Assembly: GCA_022839625.1 (NCBI GenBank)
Contig: JALHJL010000050.1
Coordinates: 1-26,728 of the forward strand
Direction of reading: 5' to 3'
DNA length: 26,728 nt
From: Phycisphaerales bacterium
Lineage (GTDB): Bacteria > Planctomycetota > Phycisphaerae > UBA1845 > Fen-1342
Positions 1 through 7,897 of the stretch are shown here, piece after piece. The notes under the pieces are model-generated. The model ran no database searches. It saw only the letters and a program-made list of their open reading frames with translations, and was not told the DNA's origin. Each line of letters opens with the position of its first letter. Positions within the stretch are counted from its first letter, which is position 1. Both the position numbers and the translations under genes were made by a program.

Positions 1-130
1 ACGCTCTCGTTCATTCCCATAGCTGTCTCCTGTTTCGAAATTCCACACCGGGCAGCATAACCGCCCGGCAGGGGACAGCCTTTCATGGGATTACAGGCGA
101 GTGCTCCACGGAGACGTCTCCGGCGGACCG
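1..130 (-). mobile_element. Group II intron-like RNA fragment, runs off window edge
   Basis: Read on the minus strand, bases 31 to 1 contain AGGAGACAGCTATGGGAAT followed by GAACGAGAGCG. From memory this closely matches the late domain I segment of bacterial group II introns such as Ll.LtrB (AGGAGA..CTATGGGAA.GAA..CGAAAGCG), which lies ahead of domains II-IV and the maturase. The ribozyme core and any reverse transcriptase would lie beyond base 1. The stop of the phosphatase gene at 157 leaves too little room for a full domain I, so the fragment may be 5'-truncated or a short variant. A second copy, inverted, closes the window. Family assignment is inference; the repetition is seen directly. 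Confidence 0.45.
32..94 (-). repeat. 63-bp inverted repeat, left copy
   Basis: Bases 32-94 are the exact reverse complement of 26666-26728. Similarity continues with roughly 70-75% identity to about base 128, paired with about 26632, then stops. The block contains a short hairpin (CCGGGC at 49-54 pairing with GCCCGG at 63-68). Exact identity next to diverged flanks indicates two members of a multicopy conserved element, not a duplicated locus. Confidence 0.95.
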
Positions 131-156
131 TCAGGAGCCGACGCGCAAACCGGGAT

Positions 157-1386
157 TCACACAACCCCTCTGCGCTGCGGGGCCGGGAGGACCCCCTCCT
201 GGAATTCGAGAAGAAGCAGCGTGGCGTCGTCCGACGGATGCAGCGATCCCTCGCACGAGTCCAGATGTTCCTGCGCCTCGCGGACAAACTCGGCGGCCGA
301 CAGCCTGGCCCATTGCCGCAGTTGCGGCGTGAAGATCACACCTTCACCCCTCGGCGGTGTGGGTACGAGCATGGCATCCTCGACCCCGTCCGTGTACACC
401 AGCAGCTTGTCGCCGGGCGCGAGTGTGAGCTGCGCTTCGCCGAATTCCGCGGGAATGTCGGTCAGCCCCAGCAGGGTGCCGATCGAGCGCACCTCGTGGA
501 TACTTCCATCCCGCCGCAGGTGCAAGGGATACGGATGTCCGGCCCGGGCCAGGCGAACCTGGCCACACCGGGTGTCGATGATCGCGTAGACGGCCGTCAC
601 GAACTGGGAATCCGGCAGGCGTTGGCGGGCCAGGCATTCGTGCAGTTCGAGTAGCGCCTGGGCGGGCTCAACGATGGTGTACGAGTGCCCGGAGATGCGC
701 TTGGACACCAGCGCCTGCCGCAGGAACATCGTCACCAGTCCGGCGGCAACGCCGTGCCCCATCGCGTCGGCCACGAACATGCCGACGTGGTGCTCGTCGA
801 TGCGAAAGACGTCGTAGATGTCGCCGCTGACCCAACTCGCCGGGCGATAGAGCGCCTGAAACTCGTAAGGCGGGAGGCAGGGGGCCTCGCGCGGCAGGAA
901 GTCCCGCTGGAGCCGCCCGGCGAGCCGCAGCTCCTGGTCGATCTCGCCGACGTAGCGGCTCAACTGGTCGCCGAGCCGGTGCAGGTGCTTCAGCTCGCGC
1001 TCGAGGCCTTTGACCAGCGGAACATAACGTGCGAGCGTACCGAGCTTGCCGACGACCTCGTCCGGACCAGCGTCGGGGGACACCCATTCGACCAGCGGCC
1101 CGCCTTCGTTGCGCAACTCCGCGCCGGCCCCCCAGACCACCGTGGCGACGCTCCGGGCCGTCAGCCGGCGCACCAGGGCGGCTACGCGCTCCCGCTCTTC
1201 CAGGGGGGAGTCCGGATCGAGGAGGATCAGTGCGAGGTCCAGGCCGCTCGGGAAGACGCCCGAGCCGAGCACCTCGGACGGATCAAGCCGTGTCGGGACG
1301 AAGCCTCGCAGCTTCAAGCGCTGCTTGAGGGCGTCGGACATAGCCGGCGCCGCGTCAAACACTAAGATCGGCGCATTCGCATTCAT
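157..1386 (-). CDS. PP2C/SpoIIE-type serine phosphatase with receiver-like N-terminus
   Basis: Predicted metal-dependent phosphatase of the RsbU/SpoIIE type, which usually dephosphorylates an anti-sigma-factor antagonist (STAS protein) in the cytoplasm. Of 409 residues, about 6-120 look like a response-regulator receiver domain, with a possible phospho-acceptor Asp57 in LILLDPD but an incomplete acidic pocket. Residues 123-165 form a charged helical linker ending in RLQRDFLP, typical of this family. Residues 175-395 are the catalytic domain: SGDIYDV (Asp189), VADAMGHG (Asp207), AGHPYPL, YTDGVEDA (Asp333) and SDDATLL (Asp386/387). The start at 1386 is where recognisable sequence begins; the frame stays open to 1563, but that stretch is Cys/Arg-rich and looks non-coding. 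No sigma factor or STAS partner is visible, so the target is unknown. Confidence 0.88.
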   Translation of the reverse strand: MNANAPILVFDAAPAMSDALKQRLKLRGFVPTRLDPSEVLGSGVFPSGLDLALILLDPDSPLEERERVAALVRRLTARSVATVVWGAGAELRNEGGPLVEWVSPDAGPDEVVGKLGTLARYVPLVKGLERELKHLHRLGDQLSRYVGEIDQELRLAGRLQRDFLPREAPCLPPYEFQALYRPASWVSGDIYDVFRIDEHHVGMFVADAMGHGVAAGLVTMFLRQALVSKRISGHSYTIVEPAQALLELHECLARQRLPDSQFVTAVYAIIDTRCGQVRLARAGHPYPLHLRRDGSIHEVRSIGTLLGLTDIPAEFGEAQLTLAPGDKLLVYTDGVEDAMLVPTPPRGEGVIFTPQLRQWARLSAAEFVREAQEHLDSCEGSLHPSDDATLLLLEFQEGVLPAPQRRGVV

Positions 1387-1831
1387 GTGGACTCGGGGCT
1401 GCAAGTCGGTATCCCGGCAATCATTGCGCTCTGGGGTCGTGCAAAGTCCCGCTTCGCACTGCGGCTGGCCGGGCGCTGCCACTTTCGTCTGGCATTGGGA
1501 CGGTGCGCAGTCGCCGCATTCTGGCTTCGTCCGAAACCGGGAACCCCTTGACCTAAATTGCACGGCGGCCTTCGGCAGCGGGCGTCCCGCCGGTTAGCGG
1601 TACCAAGGCCCGCTTGCCGAAGACGCCCGCCCCGCGCGGCGACGGAACCCGCTGTGCGTCCCGATACGGGTGTCCTCCCTTGGGCACGCGGGTTCCGAAC
1701 GTTGCTGCCCCACTTTACCCGACAACCGCCGGGCGGGCCTCAAAAACGCTTGACTGGGCCGTGGCCGGTACGTTACTTATCGCCCCAGGGTTCGAGCCGC
1801 CGCGGCGCGGGGCGCCGCGCCTGGAAAGACC
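1387..1831. other. Intergenic region between divergent phosphatase and activase genes
   Basis: A 445-bp region between two divergently transcribed genes. It holds a probable promoter for the plus-strand activase gene near 1750-1779. I found no convincing promoter facing the phosphatase and no RNA gene. A T-loop-like TTCGAGC at 1791-1797 has no cloverleaf around it. Confidence 0.6.
1750..1779 (+). promoter_or_regulatory. Sigma-70-like promoter for the activase operon
   Basis: TTGACT (1750-1755) and TACTTA (1774-1779) are separated by 18 bp, about 53 bp upstream of the activase start. The -35 box matches the consensus in five of six bases and the -10 box in four. Confidence 0.4.
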
Positions 1832-4800
1832 GTGATGAGTATTTGCCTCGGCATCGACGTGGGGGCGGTTAGCGTCAAGGCCGCCATGATCCTTCCGCGG
1901 GACGCCGCGGCGCGCGTGGCGGCCGACCCCGCCGCGGCGAACGTCCTGCACGCCCTCCCCGTGCCCGCTGCCGCCGATCACGCGGTCCTGGTAGTCCGCA
2001 GCCGGCGGACGCGCGGCCGGCCGTTGGAGGTTGCACGGACGCTGCTGAACGAGCTCGGTACGTGCGTCGCGGCGGAGGACATGACCGGACTGACGCTGAC
2101 CGGCTCAGGGGCAGGCTTGGTCGCCCAGGCGCTGGGGGCCCCGACGTGCAACGAGTTCCAGGCCTGCGCCCGGGCGATCGACTTCCTCCATCCGCACGTG
2201 CGGACCGTGTTCGAGATCGGCGGGGAATCGAGCCGCTACATCCGTTTGGGCGCTGACCCGGCGAGTGGGGTGCTGGGAATCGTGGATTACGGCACAAACG
2301 GCGACTGCGCGGCCGGCACGGGGGGCTTCCTGGACCAGCAGGCGAAGCGGCTCAACTATGCGGTCGAGGAGATTGGTGCGGTCGTCGAGCGGGCCGAGCG
2401 GGCCGCCGCCGTCGCGGGTCGGTGCAGCGTCTTCGCCAAGAGCGACATGATCCACGCCCAGCAGAAGGGCTTTTCGCCGCCCGAGGTTCTGCGTGGGCTC
2501 TGCAACGCGGTCGCGGCGAATTTCAAGGCCGCGGTGGTCAAGGGTCGGCCGGTCGAGCCGCCGGTGGTCCTGTTGGGCGGCGTTTCCTCGAACAGCGCCG
2601 TGGTGCGGGCCTTGCGCGAGGTGTTCAACCTGACGGAAGAGCAGCTCGCGGTCCCCGAGGCGGCCGAGTCACTGCCTGCCATCGGTGCGGCGCTGGCAGC
2701 CGCGGCGTCAACCGCCGGCACGATGCCGCGACACCGGGTGCGCGAGCAGATCGCCCGGCTGGACGCGACCGCGGGCCGCGACGGGCACGAGTTCCCGCGC
2801 ATGCCGGCCCTCACGCTGGAGCGCGTGCGGCTGCTGCGGGACCGCGTGAAGCCATACCATTTCCCGGCGACGGGGACGCCGGTCGAAGCGTACCTGGGCC
2901 TCGATATCGGCTCGGTCGGGACGAAGCTGGTACTGATCGACCCGCACGGGGACGTGATTCACTCGATCTTCACGCGCACCGAAGGCCGTCCGATCGAGGT
3001 CGTGACGCGGTGCCTGCGGGAACTGGAAGAAGCGGTCGGCTGGGGCGTGCGGGTGCGCGCGGTGGGCACGACCGGCAGCGGGCGCGAGCTGATCGGCGAG
3101 CTGGTCGGCGCGGACAGCATCCACGACGAGATCACCTGTCACAAGACCGGCGCCACGTTTATCGGGGACCGCCTGCTCGGCCAGCGGCCGGACACGATCT
3201 TCGAGATCGGCGGCCAGGACAGTAAGTTCATCAGTCTGCAGGCAGAGGAGGGGCCACGGGGCGAAGGGGCCGAGGGGCCAAGGGAGGGAAGTGTCGCGGC
3301 CATCTTGTCCGCGGCGCACCCGTCAGCCTCCTCGATTCCGCGAACTCCTGGATCCCCGACCCCTCCGGAGTCCATCGTTGTCGATTTCACGATGAACGAG
3401 GCGTGTGCCGCGGGGACCGGCAGCTTCCTCGAGGAGCGGGCCGAAGAGCTGGGTGTGTCGATCAAGGGGGACTTCGCGCGGCTGGCACTCAGCTCGCGCG
3501 CCCCGCTCAAGCTCGGCGAGCGCTGCACGGTGTTCATGGAGCGCGACGTCAATACCTGCATGCAGCAGGGCGCCGAGCGCGCCGACGTGGTCGCCGGCCT
3601 GGCCTACTCCGTCGTCTACAACTACATCAACCGCGTCGTCCGCGGCCGCCACATCGGCGACTGCATCTTTTTCCAGGGCGGTACCGCGTACAACGACGCG
3701 GTGGCGGCCGCCTTCAGCATCATCTGCAAGAAGGAGATCATCGTCCCGCCGCACAACGCCGTGCTCGGCGCGATCGGAGCGGCGCTGCTGGCGCGGGACA
3801 AGGTGACCGCGACGGGCGCGGGGACGCGGTTCCGCGGCTGGGACCTGGGCCGCGTGGGCTACAAGCTGCGCGAGTTCACCTGCCGCGGCTGCGGGAACCA
3901 ATGCTCGATCCAGGAGTTTAACGTCGAGGGCGAGAAGACGTTCTGGGGCGACAAGTGCTCCGACCGCTACCGCAAGCAGGTCAAGACCGACCGCAAGCCT
4001 GTCATCCCGGACCTCGTCAGCCTGCGCCGGGAGCTGCTCGCGGCCGACGACACCGGCGACCCGCCGGGCGCGACGGCCACGATCGGCATCCCGCTGGCCA
4101 TGTATACCTGGGACCTCCTGCCGCTCTGGCGGCGTTTCTTCCGCGACTGTGGGTTCAAGGTGCGCGTCTCGTCCGAGACCAGCCGAGCCACGGCCCGCGC
4201 CGGGCTTGACGCCGTGGTCGCCGAGCCGTGCTTCCCGATCATCGTCGCGCACGGACACGCGGCCGAGCTGATCGCGGCCGGCGTGGATTACGTGTGGTTG
4301 CCGAACCTCATCAGCATGGAGCCGCGCCTGCCGCAGGTCGAGAGCTACGCCTGCCCTTGGGGCCAGACGCTGCCGTTTGTGCTCCGTCAGGCGCCGCAGT
4401 TCCGGGCTTGGCGCGGACGTATCCTGTGCCCGACGGTCAGCTTCCAGGACGGACTGCCCGCGGTGCAACGCGCGATGACGAAGCTGGCCCGCGATCTGGG
4501 TGTCAGCGCCCGCGTCACCCGCCGGGCCTTCGCGGCCGGGCTGACGGTTCAGCAGCGGTTCCGGGCGGCGTACGCAGAGGCGGGCCGGGCCGCGCTCGAT
4601 ATGCTCATCGAATCGCGGGAGCCCGGCATGGTGCTGGTCGGCCGCCCATACAACGTACACGACGCCGGCGTGAGCCTGTCGGTGGCCCGGAAGCTGCGGG
4701 ACCAGTACGGCGTCAACGTGCTGCCGGTGGACGCCCTGCCGCTCGCGGGAACCGAGGTCAGCGACGTCTGTGACAACATGTACTGGTCGTACGGGCGGCG

Positions 4801-5110
4801 AATCCTGGCGGCCGGCAAGCTCGTCGCCCAGCACCCGAACCTGCACATTATCTACGTGACCAACTTCAAGTGCGGCCCGGATTCGTTTCTCAAGGGGTAC
4901 ATCCGCCCGGCGGCCAGCGGCAAGCCGTTCCTGGCCCTCCAGTTCGACGGCCACTCCAACGACGCCGGCATGATGACCCGTTGCGAAGCGTACCTGGACA
5001 GCAAGGGAATACTCCGATGGTGGCGAAAGTGTCAGAGCCAGCCAGCCGACCGGATCTTGCCGGCCGAACCCTCTACATCCCCCAAATGTCGTACGCCGGT
5101 GCGCGGCTGA
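1832..5110 (+). CDS. Tandem BadF/HgdC-type CoA-dehydratase activase fused to an HgdB-like module
   Basis: ATP-dependent reductive activator of the 2-hydroxyacyl-CoA dehydratase/benzoyl-CoA reductase class (BcrAD/BadFG family plus DUF2229), which passes low-potential electrons to an iron-sulfur partner. Of 1092 residues, the first ASKHA ATPase domain is about 4-300 (GIDVG; Cys159 in DCAAGTG; Cys198 in GRCSVF). The second is about 353-660 (GLDIG; Cys525 in ACAAGTG; Cys565 in ERCTVF). The four Cys could hold one [4Fe-4S] cluster in a pseudo-dimer. A four-Cys knot follows (684, 687, 691, 709), then an HgdB-like module with Cys800, Cys841 and Cys1014. Residues 471-514 are a repeat-derived insertion. 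Homology seems to end near residue 1065; the last ~28 residues read through the next gene, which overlaps by 94 bp. The substrate is unknown. Confidence 0.88.
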   Translation: MMSICLGIDVGAVSVKAAMILPRDAAARVAADPAAANVLHALPVPAAADHAVLVVRSRRTRGRPLEVARTLLNELGTCVAAEDMTGLTLTGSGAGLVAQALGAPTCNEFQACARAIDFLHPHVRTVFEIGGESSRYIRLGADPASGVLGIVDYGTNGDCAAGTGGFLDQQAKRLNYAVEEIGAVVERAERAAAVAGRCSVFAKSDMIHAQQKGFSPPEVLRGLCNAVAANFKAAVVKGRPVEPPVVLLGGVSSNSAVVRALREVFNLTEEQLAVPEAAESLPAIGAALAAAASTAGTMPRHRVREQIARLDATAGRDGHEFPRMPALTLERVRLLRDRVKPYHFPATGTPVEAYLGLDIGSVGTKLVLIDPHGDVIHSIFTRTEGRPIEVVTRCLRELEEAVGWGVRVRAVGTTGSGRELIGELVGADSIHDEITCHKTGATFIGDRLLGQRPDTIFEIGGQDSKFISLQAEEGPRGEGAEGPREGSVAAILSAAHPSASSIPRTPGSPTPPESIVVDFTMNEACAAGTGSFLEERAEELGVSIKGDFARLALSSRAPLKLGERCTVFMERDVNTCMQQGAERADVVAGLAYSVVYNYINRVVRGRHIGDCIFFQGGTAYNDAVAAAFSIICKKEIIVPPHNAVLGAIGAALLARDKVTATGAGTRFRGWDLGRVGYKLREFTCRGCGNQCSIQEFNVEGEKTFWGDKCSDRYRKQVKTDRKPVIPDLVSLRRELLAADDTGDPPGATATIGIPLAMYTWDLLPLWRRFFRDCGFKVRVSSETSRATARAGLDAVVAEPCFPIIVAHGHAAELIAAGVDYVWLPNLISMEPRLPQVESYACPWGQTLPFVLRQAPQFRAWRGRILCPTVSFQDGLPAVQRAMTKLARDLGVSARVTRRAFAAGLTVQQRFRAAYAEAGRAALDMLIESREPGMVLVGRPYNVHDAGVSLSVARKLRDQYGVNVLPVDALPLAGTEVSDVCDNMYWSYGRRILAAGKLVAQHPNLHIIYVTNFKCGPDSFLKGYIRPAASGKPFLALQFDGHSNDAGMMTRCEAYLDSKGILRWWRKCQSQPADRILPAEPSTSPKCRTPVRG
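3242..3373 (+). repeat. In-frame low-complexity insertion in the activase gene
   Basis: A run of imperfect GGGGCC(A/G)AG-type units at about 3246-3289, followed by Ser/Pro-rich coding sequence, separates two normally adjacent activase segments (GGQDSKFISLQ and VDFTMNEACAAG). It adds about 44 residues. Bases 3265-3284 (AGGGGCCGAGGGGCCAAGGG) recur exactly, in reverse orientation, inside cysS at 15919-15938. Confidence 0.8.
5003..5008 (+). promoter_or_regulatory. Ribosome binding site deciding the start of the second dehydratase-like gene
   Basis: AAGGGA lies 8 nt upstream of ATG 5017, inside the 3' end of the activase gene. It supports starting the second gene at 5017 rather than at the earlier in-frame start at 4870, whose extra 49 residues are just the activase sequence in another frame. 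Confidence 0.55.
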
Positions 5111-6312
5111 TGGCGGCCGCGTTTCGCTCGGTCGGCATCGATGCGGCCCCCGCCCCCGATTCCGACAGCGAGACGCTGGAACTGGGCGGGTTGCACAGCA
5201 GCGGCGAGGAGTGCCTGCCGCACAAGATCACGCTCGGCGACTTCCTCAAGATCTGCCGTGCGCCCGGGGCCGATCCGAAGAAGCTCGCGTTCTTCATGCC
5301 GCGGGCACCGGGTCCCTGCCGCTTCGGCCAGTACGCCCCGTACCTTCAGCAGGTCCTCGTCGGACAGGGCTTCGGCGACGCCCTCGTCGTGTCCCCCAAC
5401 AGCGCGGACGCGTACGCCGGGCTCGGAGAGCACGCGGCCGAGCTGATGCGTACCGCGTGGTTCGGGGTCGTGCTTGGCGACCTGGCGACCCGATTCCTCC
5501 TCAAGACGCGGCCATACGAGACACATGCCGGCGACACCGACGCGGCCTTCGAGCAGACCATCGCCGAATTCTGTGCCGGCCTCGCCGAACGCGGGCTTAG
5601 CTCGAACGAGCGTATAGCCCGGCTGACACGGCGGGTAGTCGAGGCCCGCGATCGGTTCCGCGCGATTCCAGCGCAGTACGTGAAGGGCCGGCCGCTGATC
5701 GGCGTCGTGGGCGAAATCTACTGCCGGCTGAACACGTTCAGTAATGAGGACGCGGTCCGCCGCGTCGAGCGGCTGGGCGGCGAGTGCTGGCTCTCGGACA
5801 TCTCCGAGTGGGTCTGGTACACGCACTGGTCGCGGCAGTACGACTGGGCGCGCGACCACGGGCGGCTGAACACGGGGTTCCTCAAGTTGAAGATCAAGTC
5901 GCACGTTCAGCACCAGTACGAGCAGACCCTGCTGGCACCTGTCGCGGAGGACTTCGTAGGGTACGAGGAACCGCACGACATCACGGAGGTGTTGAAGGGC
6001 TCCGAGCCCTATCTGCCGGCGACCGGGGCGCTGGGGGAGATGACCCTCAGCGTCGGCAAGGCGGTCTATCTCTACCACAAGGGCGCGGACGGGATCATCG
6101 ACATCAGCCCGTTCACGTGCATGAACGGAATTGCCAGCGAGGCCGTCTACCCGGCGGTCAGCACCGACCACGATGGGCTGCCGATCCGATCTCTGTATTT
6201 CGACAAAGTCGGCGGACACATCGACCGCGACCTGGAGATCTTCCTCGACCTGGCCCGCGCCTATCAGCGTCGCAAGCGCCGGCCGCGGGTCTATCCCGGT
6301 TACTTCACGTAG
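5017..6312 (+). CDS. HgdB-like / DUF2229 C-terminal-type iron-sulfur protein, partner of the activase
   Basis: This 431-residue protein resembles the C-terminal part of the large (~1400-residue) fused activase/2-hydroxyacyl-CoA dehydratase-related proteins. Key positions are Cys66 in SSGEECLPHK, Cys101 in APGPCRFGQY and Cys368 in ISPFTCMNGI. This spacing mirrors the three Cys of the HgdB-like module at the end of the preceding gene, so together they could make a two-half, HgdA/HgdB-like or double-cubane-type cluster site. The gene starts 94 bp before the activase gene ends, in the -1 frame relative to it, with its own ribosome binding site. It is therefore either a translationally coupled subunit or the result of a frameshift splitting one fused gene. 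Probably cytoplasmic; substrate unknown. Confidence 0.82.
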   Translation: MVAKVSEPASRPDLAGRTLYIPQMSYAGARLMAAAFRSVGIDAAPAPDSDSETLELGGLHSSGEECLPHKITLGDFLKICRAPGADPKKLAFFMPRAPGPCRFGQYAPYLQQVLVGQGFGDALVVSPNSADAYAGLGEHAAELMRTAWFGVVLGDLATRFLLKTRPYETHAGDTDAAFEQTIAEFCAGLAERGLSSNERIARLTRRVVEARDRFRAIPAQYVKGRPLIGVVGEIYCRLNTFSNEDAVRRVERLGGECWLSDISEWVWYTHWSRQYDWARDHGRLNTGFLKLKIKSHVQHQYEQTLLAPVAEDFVGYEEPHDITEVLKGSEPYLPATGALGEMTLSVGKAVYLYHKGADGIIDISPFTCMNGIASEAVYPAVSTDHDGLPIRSLYFDKVGGHIDRDLEIFLDLARAYQRRKRRPRVYPGYFT

Positions 6313-6500
6313 CGGCGGAGTTCCTGGCCGGTCGCTACAGGTTCGCCGATTGCATCACGTATCCCTGGTCCGGTGCCCGGTAGGTCGCCCGGTAGCCACG
6401 GCTTGTGGTGGGGTTGGCGAGTGGCGTCCAGGCGATCGCTGATCTTTCGTGGCGGTTTCGTATCGCGCGGCCTACCATACCTGTTACAGACACGCTCGAA

Positions 6501-6505
6501 AGGAG
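6501..6505 (+). promoter_or_regulatory. Ribosome binding site of wrbA
   Basis: AGGAG lies 7 nt before GTG 6513 and fixes a GTG start for WrbA. The upstream in-frame ATG at 6405 would add 36 residues with no resemblance to the family. Confidence 0.75.
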
Positions 6506-6512
6506 AACTCAG

Positions 6513-7133
6513 GTGTCCACGAAGGTGCAAGTCGTCTTCTACAGCATGTACGGCCACGTGCACAAGCTGGCGGTTGCGGTCGCGGAAGGGGCCCGCGCGG
6601 TCTCGGATTGCGAAGCGAGCTTGTACCAGGTGCCGGAGCTCGTGCCCGAGGAAGCGCTGGAAAAGAGCGGTGCCAAGCAGGCACGGCAGACCTTCGCGGA
6701 CGTTCCGGTCGCTCAGCCCGGACAGCTCGTCGACGCGGACGCGATCCTCTTCGGCACGCCCACGCGCTTCGGCAACATGTGCGCGCAGATGCGCAACTTC
6801 CTGGACCAGACCGGCGGACTGTGGGCCAAAGGCGCCTTGGTCGGGAAGGTCGGCAGCGTCTTCACCAGCACGGGTTCGCAGCACGGCGGACAGGAAACGA
6901 CGATCACGAGTTTCCACATTACACTGCTGCACCACGGCATGATCATCGTCGGCGTGCCGTATGCCGAGCAGCGACTGCTGAACATGAACGAGATCACGGG
7001 CGGAACGCCCTATGGGGCCTCGACCCTCGCGGGCGGCGACGGGGCGCGTCAGCCGACCGAGAACGAGCTGGCCATCGCCCGCTTCCAGGGCCGGCATGTC
7101 GCGGAGATTGCCCGAAGGCTCAAGCACGGGTAG
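6513..7133 (+). CDS. wrbA: NAD(P)H:quinone oxidoreductase, WrbA family
   Basis: Flavodoxin-like FMN enzyme that reduces quinones by two electrons, avoiding semiquinone radicals. Its 206 residues match the usual ~200. Recognisable stretches are the phosphate-binding loop YSMYGHVHKLA near residue 10, FGTPTRFGNM with QMRNFLDQTGGLW in the middle, the FTSTGSQHGGQE motif, LHHGMIIVGVPY and the C-terminal GGTPYGASTLAGGDG. No signal peptide. It follows the dehydratase-like gene by 200 bp, so it may share the transcript or have its own promoter; I see no clear one. A redox role beside an iron-sulfur reductase is plausible but not shown. Confidence 0.95.
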   Translation: MSTKVQVVFYSMYGHVHKLAVAVAEGARAVSDCEASLYQVPELVPEEALEKSGAKQARQTFADVPVAQPGQLVDADAILFGTPTRFGNMCAQMRNFLDQTGGLWAKGALVGKVGSVFTSTGSQHGGQETTITSFHITLLHHGMIIVGVPYAEQRLLNMNEITGGTPYGASTLAGGDGARQPTENELAIARFQGRHVAEIARRLKHG

Positions 7134-7276
7134 GTCGCGCGCGGATCGAGTGCCGCTGGCCGCTTGCTGCCAGCGCGAAATGCAGCCAGCGCACGGGCGG
7201 AGAAGCGGCCGTTGGCCCCCACCAGCGAATACGGTGTTCAACAACTCCCGCTCCCGCTAGTACCATAGGTGCCGCT

Positions 7277-7825
7277 ATGCCGCAGGTCACGCTTGATCGT
7301 TGCCCGGACTGCGCGCGCTGGTGGCACGGGCTGCCGCCCGCCGGGCGATGTCCCGACTGCGGCTTCGAGTACGACGAGCACACGGTGGTCTGGCGGTCGG
7401 ACGAGTCGTGGGGCCGCCTGGCACTCGTGTACACCGGCGCCGGATTGGTTGCCGGGGTCGCGGTCAGTGTGCTCTACCGCCTGAGTGTTGAAGATGCCCC
7501 CTTCCCCCTGTTGCCGTTGCTGCTCGGCGTGATCGCGCCGGCGCTGGGCCTGGCGGTCCGGCGGCTGATTGGCGGACGAATCACCGGCCGCTTCGTCGCG
7601 CTCACAACGCAGGGCATTGTGGTCGGCACACGCGGCAGGCCGCGGCTGGTGCGCTGGGAGGAGTTTGACCGGCTCATCGAGGAGCGCGGCGTTCCGAAGT
7701 TGCGGTGTCACGGCTCGTCGGTTCCCATCCCCATTGACGACGTGTTCGAGAGTGCGAGCGAGTTGGCGGCCTTCGCGGGCGCGCTGCGCGAGGCCGCACG
7801 ACGCCGCGGCCACCAACGACCCTAG
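7277..7825 (+). CDS. Zinc-ribbon membrane protein of unknown function
   Basis: A 182-residue protein I do not recognise as a named family. Residues about 8-30 carry two CPDC knuckles (CPDCARWWHG and GRCPDCGFEY), a zinc-ribbon pattern. Two hydrophobic segments follow, about 45-66 (LALVYTGAGLVAGVAVSVLY) and 74-98, forming a probable membrane hairpin. The C-terminal ~80 residues (GRFVALTTQGIVVGTRGRPR...VRWEEFDRLIEERG...VPIPIDDV) have the alternating pattern of a PH-like (YcxB/bPH) domain; that is inference. ATG 7277 is chosen because the zinc ribbon begins right after it; the ribosome binding site is weak. Confidence 0.7.
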   Translation: MPQVTLDRCPDCARWWHGLPPAGRCPDCGFEYDEHTVVWRSDESWGRLALVYTGAGLVAGVAVSVLYRLSVEDAPFPLLPLLLGVIAPALGLAVRRLIGGRITGRFVALTTQGIVVGTRGRPRLVRWEEFDRLIEERGVPKLRCHGSSVPIPIDDVFESASELAAFAGALREAARRRGHQRP

Positions 7826-7897
7826 CCGTCCGCCGCCCCCCGTGCTTCGGCCGCGACGTGCATCGGCGCTTGTCCACGATCGCTCGGCGAAGCTACG

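Noticed and set aside
1..20. Minus-strand ATG at 18-20 with AGGAG 6 nt upstream, as the start of a partial gene
   Set aside because: The same bases match the group II intron domain I motif better, and the ATG is part of the CTATGGGAA core. A real gene start cannot be excluded because only six codons are visible.
1..86. Open frame on the minus strand starting with ATGAAAGGC at 86 and running through the repeat
   Set aside because: No ribosome binding site. The frame lies in a repeat that looks like structured RNA, and the peptide (MKGCPLPGG...) is not recognisable.
339..362. Short inverted repeat CACACC...GGTGTG inside the phosphatase gene
   Set aside because: Only 6 bp per arm and no second copy seen. 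It encodes a plausible loop after YTDGVEDA, so an insertion cannot be argued.
1735..1815. tRNA gene suggested by TTCGAGC at 1791-1797
   Set aside because: The bases around the T-loop do not form a 5-bp T stem, and no acceptor or anticodon arm pairs.
3323..4954. Long minus-strand open frame (543 codons) opposite the activase gene
   Set aside because: Shadow of a strongly supported plus-strand gene, with no motifs.
4870..5016. Upstream start for the second dehydratase-like gene
   Set aside because: The extra 49 residues are the activase sequence read in another frame, and a better start with a ribosome binding site exists at 5017.
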